DNA of 5,695 bases. Source: Mariprofundales bacterium (GTDB lineage Bacteria; Pseudomonadota; Zetaproteobacteria; Mariprofundales; S012-25). The translations under genes and the position numbers were made by a program. The stretch lies in contig WFOX01000164.1 of the NCBI GenBank assembly GCA_015487905.1, forward strand, positions 1 through 5,695. The letters run 5' to 3'. Below the pieces are notes generated by a model. The model searched no databases. It saw only the letters and a list, made by a program, of their open reading frames with translations, and had not been told where the DNA came from. Each line of letters begins with the position of its first letter. Position 1 is the stretch's first letter. Below, piece by piece: positions 1 through 4,038 of the stretch.

Positions 1-122
1 AGCTCAACGAGGAAGAGGGCATCACCTTCATCCTCGCCTCGCACGATCCCACCGTGATGGCTGAAGCGCGCACGCTGATCACGCTGGAAGACGGCCGCAT
101 CGTCGCCACCGAATCCCGATGA
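1..122 (+). CDS. ABC transporter ATP-binding protein, C-terminal fragment (LolD/MacB-like)
   Basis: Only the last 39 codons are present; the gene begins left of the window and stops at TGA 120-122. The fragment reads as the end of an ABC ATPase nucleotide-binding domain. A hydrophobic beta-strand (ITFILA) leads into SHDP, whose His (codon 42-44) is the H-loop (switch) histidine that contacts the ATP gamma-phosphate. The closing LEDGRIV is the usual last strand of this fold. The SHDP...LEDGRI ending is typical of the LolD/MacB/FtsE group, whose ATPases work with FtsX-type permeases in the inner membrane to drive envelope processes such as lipoprotein release or efflux. The Walker A, Q-loop and signature motifs are outside the window, so the subfamily is inferred. 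Its stop overlaps the next start by ATGA, so the two genes are probably co-transcribed and translationally coupled. Confidence 0.85.
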   Translation, partial: LNEEEGITFILASHDPTVMAEARTLITLEDGRIVATESR

Positions 123-1165
123 GGCGGCTTGTGCCCTTGCTCTTCTGGCCGCTTGCCGCAACCGCCGGCGAGCTGGGACTGGAGCTGGCCTTGTTTGCGC
201 TTTCCATGCCCGATGCGCAAGGGCGCGCGCATGAAGGCGTCTATGCGCGCGCAAGGCTTGCTGCGGATACAGAGAGCGCCTTCTGGCGCGCGTTCGTGCG
301 CGCGGATGCCGAGCTTTGGCAAGGGGCGATCGCGCGCATGCCCGAGATGCAAACGCTTGTGCGCACGCCGGAGCCGAACGCCTTGGATCTGGAGCGTGCA
401 GGCGCGCGCGGGCGCATGCTCTGGCGGCTGCGGCTGCACCGCGCCGAGATGGCCTTCTTTGCTGATCGCAGCGAGATCGCGATCGGGCGCATGCATCCCG
501 TTTGGGGGCCGGGCTGGGCCTTTGCGCTTCTGGATCGGCTTGCGCCGCGTGCACCGCTTGCGCTGGAGCCGGAGCAGACGCCCGGCGCGGACGGGATGCG
601 TGCGCTTTGGGATGCGGGGAATGTGCGCCTGCATGCATTTGCAGCCCCCGGGCGCGCGGCGCGCCATGTTGCGCCTACCACCGCAGCGCGGCTGGAGATG
701 GGCGGCGTGGGATTTGAGCTTGCCGCCACCTTCATCCGCCGCGGGCGCAGGGATTGGGCCGGGCTGGATCTGCAAGCCGACATCGGCGAAACGACGGCGT
801 GGCTTTTGGCCGTGCGCACGGAAAGCGCGCAGGAGGTCGCCTTTGGCGCCAGCGGCGCGCGCGGCGACTGGGACTGGAGCCTGGAGGCGCTCGTGGACGG
901 CCTGGCGGGCCGCGCACCACCCGAGCCGCAGGCGCTCGTGGGGCTTTGCCGCCGTCAGGGCTTTGCGCGCGCAAGCTGGCATGGCCATCCGCTCTGGCGC
1001 CTGGAGGGGGCCTTGCTTGCTTCGGGCTGCGGCGACCGCGCGGGCTGGCTGGACGGGCGCTATGCGGGCGGCGAGGACTGGGAGGCGGGCGCGCGGCTTA
1101 TGTGGATGCGCGGCGCCTACGGGCGCGGGCGGCTGTTTGCGCTTTGGTGGAAGGGGTTTTTCTAG
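119..1165 (+). CDS. Putative outer-membrane beta-barrel (porin-like) protein, Trp-rich
   Basis: No named family is recognised with certainty. The 348-residue product starts with a short Sec signal: MRR, a hydrophobic core (LVPLLFWPLAA) and a likely cleavage after ATA at residue 16. The rest alternates polar and hydrophobic residues as in amphipathic beta-strands, and it ends in F340-A-L-W-W-K-G-F-F348, an aromatic-terminated last strand like a BAM beta-signal. Residues 120-161 (IAIGR....WGPG..F...D...P, then E152-QTPGADGMR) resemble a GR...WG.G...D..P...GxDxxR pattern found in several porin-like outer-membrane proteins. Trp is very frequent (18 residues), and two Cys (277, 304) could form a disulfide. 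No clear Shine-Dalgarno precedes the ATG, so translation probably depends on coupling to the upstream ABC ATPase. The protein probably sits in the outer membrane as the last step of that transporter's pathway. The barrel call is an inference, while the reading frame itself is well supported. Confidence 0.7.
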   Translation: MRRLVPLLFWPLAATAGELGLELALFALSMPDAQGRAHEGVYARARLAADTESAFWRAFVRADAELWQGAIARMPEMQTLVRTPEPNALDLERAGARGRMLWRLRLHRAEMAFFADRSEIAIGRMHPVWGPGWAFALLDRLAPRAPLALEPEQTPGADGMRALWDAGNVRLHAFAAPGRAARHVAPTTAARLEMGGVGFELAATFIRRGRRDWAGLDLQADIGETTAWLLAVRTESAQEVAFGASGARGDWDWSLEALVDGLAGRAPPEPQALVGLCRRQGFARASWHGHPLWRLEGALLASGCGDRAGWLDGRYAGGEDWEAGARLMWMRGAYGRGRLFALWWKGFF

Positions 1166-2250
1166 CCTTGCAATGCTTTGGCCACGGCTTCGTGCACGAT
1201 GCGCCCCTCATAGGTGTTGAGGCCGCGGCGCAGTGCGGCGTCCGCCGCAAGCGCATCCTTCAGTCCCAAGGAGGCGAGCTTGCGCACATAGGGAAGGGTG
1301 GCGGCCACAAGCGCGCGCGTGGCCGTGCGTGCGGCCGCGGCAGGCATGCTGGGTGGTGCGCAATGGATCACGCCTTCGGCCACATAGGCAAGTTCGTCCC
1401 AAGAGGTCGGGCGGCTCGTCTCGCTCGTGCCGCCTTGGTCAATCGCGACATCCACGAACACGCTGCGCGGGGGCATGGCAGCGAGGCGGCGGCGATCCAA
1501 TAGCCTCGGCGTGCGCGCGCCGGGCACGAGCGTGGCACCGATCAGCAACCATGTCTTGGGCAACAGGGCCTCCAGCGTTTCGGGATCTGACGCAAGCACC
1601 TCCACCGCTGGGCCAAGCCGCTCGGCAAGCTCGCGGCGGCGCGCCGGGCGTAGCTCCAGCACGCGCACCTGCGCACCAAGCCCGTGCGCCACGCGCGCGG
1701 CCTCTTCGCCCACGGTGCCGCCGCCCAGAATCACCACCTGCGCAGGCTCTTCCACGCCGCCTGCAAGCAATCGTCCCGGGCCTGGATGCTGGGTGCCGTT
1801 TTCGGCAAGCAACAAACGCGCGCCGAGTTGCACAGCGAGCCTGCCGGCGATGCGGCTCATCGGCGCAAGCAAGGGCAGCCTGCCATCGTCCGTTTGCACG
1901 GTTTCGTAGCCGATGGCCGCCACACGCTTGCGGCACAGCTCGTTTGCAAGGCGCGGATCCGCGGCCAAGTGCAGGTAGGTGAACAGCACAAGCCCGGGAC
2001 GCAAAAACGGGTATTCCTCGGGCAAAGGCTCTTTGACCTTGACGACGAGATCGGCATCCCAAGCCGCTTCGCGAGAGACCATCTGCGCGCCTTGTTGCGC
2101 ATAGGCTTCGTCGGGAAACCCGGCATCGCTGCCTGCGCCACGCTCAACTCGCACCTCATGGCCCTCTTGCACGAGTGCGGCCACGGCTTCAGGCGTGAGC
2201 GCCACGCGATGCTCGCGATTTTTGATTTCTTTGGGGATGCCGATGCGCAT
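1162..2250 (-). CDS. ald: Alanine dehydrogenase
   Basis: The 362-residue product matches the NAD-dependent alanine dehydrogenase family (L-alanine + NAD + water to pyruvate, ammonia and NADH; cytoplasmic) along its whole length. It begins MRIGIPKEIKNREHRVALTP, the family's normal N-terminus. Visible functional residues are substrate-binding Arg15 and Lys73 (KVKEP), catalytic His94 (TYLHLA), the Rossmann glycines GGGTVG at 176-181 with acidic Glu199 at the end of the second strand (favours NAD over NADP), and catalytic Asp271 (AIDQGG). Two oddities: the usual NMP motif reads S301-M-P, and the usual MSEVAGR reads MSRIAGR (Arg133). The frame extends upstream to an ATG at 2298, but that codon lies inside the terminator stem and adds 16 residues foreign to the family, so 2250 is chosen. 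Only weak ribosome-binding sequence and no clear promoter are visible upstream. The gene converges on the barrel gene with overlapping stops. Confidence 0.93.
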   Translation of the reverse strand: MRIGIPKEIKNREHRVALTPEAVAALVQEGHEVRVERGAGSDAGFPDEAYAQQGAQMVSREAAWDADLVVKVKEPLPEEYPFLRPGLVLFTYLHLAADPRLANELCRKRVAAIGYETVQTDDGRLPLLAPMSRIAGRLAVQLGARLLLAENGTQHPGPGRLLAGGVEEPAQVVILGGGTVGEEAARVAHGLGAQVRVLELRPARRRELAERLGPAVEVLASDPETLEALLPKTWLLIGATLVPGARTPRLLDRRRLAAMPPRSVFVDVAIDQGGTSETSRPTSWDELAYVAEGVIHCAPPSMPAAAARTATRALVAATLPYVRKLASLGLKDALAADAALRRGLNTYEGRIVHEAVAKALQG

Positions 2251-2284
2251 GACGCCAAGCTTGCCGAGCGCAATCCCGCAATGC

Positions 2285-2316
2285 AAAAAAGGGCGCACCT
2301 ATGGGTGCGCCCTTTT
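2285..2316 (-). terminator. Rho-independent terminator of rplM-rpsI
   Basis: Read on the minus strand, GGGCGCACC (2312-2304), a 4-nt loop and GGTGCGCCC (2299-2291) form a perfect 9-bp GC-rich stem. It is followed directly by six T (2290-2285). It begins 22 nt past the rpsI stop and before ald. Four A precede the stem and pair with the T run, so on the plus strand the same element has four T and might act weakly there. Only about 34 nt separate the end of the T run from the ald ATG. Confidence 0.9.
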
Positions 2317-2331
2317 GCAAGGTTGTGAAGG

Positions 2332-2346
2332 AAGCGCTTAGCGCTT
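2332..2346. repeat. Short inverted repeat across the rpsI stop codon
   Basis: AAGCGCT and AGCGCTT are perfect inverted copies around a single central base. They span the last two codons and the TAA of rpsI. As RNA this could fold only into a 5-bp stem with a 5-nt loop. It may simply follow from the conserved Lys-Arg ending of S9 plus chance. Confidence 0.4.
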
Positions 2347-2742
2347 GGAGTATTGCACGGCGCGACGGGCCTTGTGCAGGCCGTATTTCTTGCGCTCCAC
2401 CATGCGCGGATCGCGCGTGAGCATTCCGGCCTTTTTGAGCGCGGGGCGAAGCCCCTCGTCATAGGCGACAAGCGCCCGCGCGATTCCAAGGCGCACGGCG
2501 CCCGCCTGACCTGAAAGCCCGCCGCCTGAGACATTCACGAGCACATCAAAGCGGCCTTCCATGTTCACGATCTTGAGCGGCTCCAGCGCGTGCTGCCGCT
2601 GCGCCTCGGTGGGAAAGTATTGCTCAAACGCGCGGCCGTTGACGAGCACGGCGCCGTTACCTGGGCGCAGGATCACACGCGCCACACTCGTCTTGCGCCT
2701 GCCCGTGCCGCGATAGCTTTCCAGTTCCTTGACCTCGGCCAT
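2338..2742 (-). CDS. rpsI: 30S ribosomal protein S9
   Basis: The 134-residue product aligns end to end with bacterial S9 (about 130 residues). It has YRGTGRRKTSVARV near the N-terminus (residues 10-23), PGNG at 27-30, the S9 signature GGGLSGQAGAVRLGIARAL at 73-91, RDPRMVERKKYG near the C-terminus, and the terminal SKR tail that reaches the P-site tRNA in known ribosome structures. S9 is part of the 30S head. The gene follows rplM by 12 nt with its own strong Shine-Dalgarno in that gap, which is the near-universal rplM-rpsI operon order. The N-terminus is a few residues longer than in E. coli (VKELES before YRGTG), and the placed ribosome-binding site supports it. A terminator follows the stop. 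Confidence 0.98.
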   Translation of the reverse strand: MAEVKELESYRGTGRRKTSVARVILRPGNGAVLVNGRAFEQYFPTEAQRQHALEPLKIVNMEGRFDVLVNVSGGGLSGQAGAVRLGIARALVAYDEGLRPALKKAGMLTRDPRMVERKKYGLHKARRAVQYSKR

Positions 2743-2746
2743 CGTG

Positions 2747-2754
2747 TCCTCTCT
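2747..2754 (-). promoter_or_regulatory. Ribosome-binding site of rpsI
   Basis: AGAGAGGA on the minus strand lies 4 nt upstream of the rpsI ATG and directly after the rplM TAA. It fixes the rpsI start and allows coupled re-initiation. Confidence 0.8.
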
Positions 2755-3189
2755 TTATGCGGGAATCTCAAGCTTTTCCGGCTTCTGCGCCGCATGCGGG
2801 TGCTCCGGCCCCGCATAGACCTTGAGCTTGCGCAGCATGCGCCGCCCCAAAGGTCCTTTCGGCAACATGCCGCGCACGGCATGCTCAATGATGCGCTCCG
2901 GATGCGTGTTGCGCATCTTCCAAAGCGGCACAACCTTAAGCCCCCCCGGATAGCCCGAGTGCCGATAGTAGTTCTTCTGCTCTTCCTTGCGGCCTGTAAC
3001 GCGCACCTTCTCGGCATTGACGACGATCACGAAGTCGCCGCAATCCACATGTGGCGTGTAAATGGGCTTGTGCTTGCCGCGCAAAATCTTTGCAATCTCG
3101 CTCGCCAAACGGCCGAGCGTTTTGCCTTCGGCATCCACGAGATACCAATGGCGCTTTACATCTTGGGGCCGCGCGCTGAAGGTTCGCAT
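2755..3189 (-). CDS. rplM: 50S ribosomal protein L13
   Basis: The 144-residue product is collinear with bacterial L13 (about 142 residues in E. coli). Conserved stretches are W15-Y-L-V-D, GKTLGRLASEIAKILRGKHK (22-41), YTPHVDCGDFVIVVNAEKV (44-62) and the family signature from V105-RGMLPKGPLG to KVYAG127, followed by the EHPHAAQKPE tail. L13 binds 23S rRNA early in 50S assembly. In E. coli, L13 also represses its own operon. The ATG at 3189 follows AGGAGAGGA at a 6-nt spacing, and a TTGACA promoter lies further upstream. It is the first gene of an rplM-rpsI transcript that diverges from grpE. Confidence 0.98.
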   Translation of the reverse strand: MRTFSARPQDVKRHWYLVDAEGKTLGRLASEIAKILRGKHKPIYTPHVDCGDFVIVVNAEKVRVTGRKEEQKNYYRHSGYPGGLKVVPLWKMRNTHPERIIEHAVRGMLPKGPLGRRMLRKLKVYAGPEHPHAAQKPEKLEIPA

Positions 3190-3195
3190 CGGCTT

Positions 3196-3204
3196 TCCTC
3201 TCCT
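3196..3204 (-). promoter_or_regulatory. Ribosome-binding site of rplM
   Basis: AGGAGAGGA on the minus strand is a strong Shine-Dalgarno 6 nt before the rplM ATG at 3189. It confirms that start codon. Confidence 0.88.
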
Positions 3205-3213
3205 AAAGAAGTG

Positions 3214-3230
3214 GGCTCTTGCAAGGAGCC
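3214..3230 (-). promoter_or_regulatory. Leader hairpin of the rplM mRNA (candidate)
   Basis: On the minus strand GGCTC (3230-3226) and GAGCC (3218-3214) form a 5-bp stem around a 7-nt loop. Given the -10 box at 3235-3240, transcription should begin near 3228, so the hairpin would sit at the very 5' end of the leader, about 10 nt before the Shine-Dalgarno. It could stabilise the mRNA or be a protein-binding element, but the stem is short and may be chance. Confidence 0.35.
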
Positions 3231-3234
3231 GCGC

Positions 3235-3262
3235 ATCCTAGGCATTGGAGGGGATGTGTCAA
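3235..3262 (-). promoter_or_regulatory. Sigma-70-type promoter of rplM-rpsI
   Basis: Minus strand: a perfect -35 TTGACA (3262-3257), a 16-nt spacer and a -10 TAGGAT (3240-3235; four of six consensus bases). The predicted start is near 3228, giving a leader of about 38 nt. The position, ahead of a ribosomal protein operon and with a full-consensus -35, fits a strong housekeeping promoter. Confidence 0.72.
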
Positions 3263-3277
3263 TGCAGGCCGCGCATG

Positions 3278-3306
3278 CTTGAAAACGGGGGCAAACTACC
3301 CCACAA
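3278..3306 (+). promoter_or_regulatory. Sigma-32 (RpoH)-type heat-shock promoter of grpE-dnaK
   Basis: CTTGAAA (3278-3284) matches the E. coli RpoH -35 consensus exactly. It is followed by a 14-nt spacer and CCCCACAA (3299-3306), which matches the first five bases of the -10 consensus CCCCATNT. The predicted start is around 3312-3314, so the leader to the GTG at 3342 is about 30 nt. No CIRCE (HrcA) operator was found, so positive control by RpoH is the likely stress response here. It lies back to back with the rplM promoter, 15 bp between the two -35 elements. Confidence 0.78.
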
Positions 3307-3330
3307 GCAACGCGAAGGAACTTGTATGCC

Positions 3331-3335
3331 GGAGG
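3331..3335 (+). promoter_or_regulatory. Ribosome-binding site of grpE (decides a GTG start)
   Basis: GGAGG lies 6 nt before GTG 3342. No other in-frame ATG or GTG occurs upstream in this open frame, and the only earlier candidate (TTG 3219) lies well upstream of the predicted transcription start. Confidence 0.85.
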
Positions 3336-3341
3336 GTTGCC

Positions 3342-3977
3342 GTGGCACACGAGGACAAGCACGAAGAGCAGCAAGCGCGCGCAAGTGCCGAAGAGACCAC
3401 GCGCGAGGATCAAGCGGAAACGGCGCGAGAAGAAGAGCGCGCAAGCCCCGAAGAGGAGCTTGCCATGCTCAAACGGCGCGTGGCCGAGCTGGAAGAGGAG
3501 CTTGGTGTCCTGCGCGACAAATACCTGCGCGCGCTTGCCGAGGCCGAAAACATCCGCAAGCGCGCCGAGCGCGAGATTGAGCTTGCGCGCAAATACGGAA
3601 TGGAGCGCTTCGCCGAGGCCCTTTTGGATGTCGTGGACAATCTGGAGCGCGCGCTGGAGGCCAAGGGCGATGTGGAGTCCTTGCGCGAAGGCGTGCGGCT
3701 TACCTTGGAGAGCTGGAAGCGCGTCATGGAGCGCTTTGAGATGCAGCGCATTGATGCGGTGGGTAAGCCCTTTGATCCGCATCATCACGAGGCGCTCATG
3801 CAGGTGCCAAGCGAGGAGCATCCCGAGGGCACGGTGATCGCGCAGCATGTGGCGGGCTACAAGATCGGCGACAAGCTTCTGCGCCCGGCCAAGGTCGTCG
3901 TCTCAAGCGGCCCGCCGGCCAAGGAAGAAGCGTCCTCATCCCAAGGCGCTTGTGCGGATGAGCAAGAAAAGGATTGA
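3342..3977 (+). CDS. grpE: Co-chaperone GrpE, DnaK nucleotide exchange factor
   Basis: GrpE is a cytoplasmic dimer that releases ADP from DnaK and also acts as a thermosensor. The 211-residue product has the normal architecture. A disordered, highly charged N-terminus (1-36) precedes a long coiled coil (about 37-100, with KYLRALAEAENIRKR at 60-74). A helical segment follows, then the C-terminal beta domain with the full GrpE signature: FDPHHHEAL at 144-152, 19 residues, then GYKIGDKLLRPAKVVV at 172-187. Residues 188-211 form an acidic, Ser-rich tail (EEASSSQ...EQEKD). The start is GTG with GGAGG upstream. dnaK follows after 61 nt with no terminator, so the two form one operon behind the heat-shock promoter. 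hrcA, often next to grpE in other bacteria, is not here; the upstream neighbour is the divergent rplM. Confidence 0.96.
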   Translation: MAHEDKHEEQQARASAEETTREDQAETAREEERASPEEELAMLKRRVAELEEELGVLRDKYLRALAEAENIRKRAEREIELARKYGMERFAEALLDVVDNLERALEAKGDVESLREGVRLTLESWKRVMERFEMQRIDAVGKPFDPHHHEALMQVPSEEHPEGTVIAQHVAGYKIGDKLLRPAKVVVSSGPPAKEEASSSQGACADEQEKD

Positions 3978-4025
3978 AAAGGCGCGTGCGCGTCCCCAAG
4001 AGAAAAAAGCGAAATCTTGACGAAG

Positions 4026-4033
4026 AGGAGAGG
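4026..4033 (+). promoter_or_regulatory. Ribosome-binding site of dnaK
   Basis: AGGAGAGG lies 5 nt before the dnaK ATG at 4039. The 61-nt grpE-dnaK gap (3978-4038) otherwise shows no terminator and no convincing second promoter. Confidence 0.88.
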
Positions 4034-4038
4034 TAGCG

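Noticed and set aside
1150..1162. GGGG then five T near the end of the barrel gene as an intrinsic terminator
   Set aside because: No stable stem precedes the T run, and it lies inside the coding sequence.
129..1220. 363-codon plus-strand frame overlapping the barrel gene
   Set aside because: Its product is Arg/Cys/Ala-rich, typical of a frame-shifted GC-rich gene, with no signal peptide or motif. The frame starting at 119 has a signal sequence, a beta-strand pattern and ATGA coupling.
2251..2298. Upstream ATG at 2298 adding 16 residues to alanine dehydrogenase
   Set aside because: The codon lies inside the rplM-rpsI terminator stem, and the family N-terminus begins exactly at the ATG at 2250.
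2590..3282. 230-codon plus-strand frame opposite rplM-rpsI
   Set aside because: It is the antisense shadow of two certain ribosomal protein genes and has no independent signal.
3277..3308. Imperfect dyad GCTTG...GGGG...CCCC...CAAGC over the grpE promoter as an operator or CIRCE
   Set aside because: The two half-pairs are out of register (5 nt versus 1 nt between arms), it does not match CIRCE, and the match follows from the CTTG and CCCC promoter boxes themselves.
3219..3341. Upstream TTG start that would add 41 residues to GrpE
   Set aside because: It overlaps both promoters, lies upstream of the predicted transcription start, and adds residues unlike GrpE. GTG 3342 has a good ribosome-binding site.
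3978..4038. Separate dnaK promoter (CTTGACG near 4018) in the grpE-dnaK gap
   Set aside because: There is no -10 at a workable distance before the ATG, and the gap looks like an ordinary intra-operon spacer.
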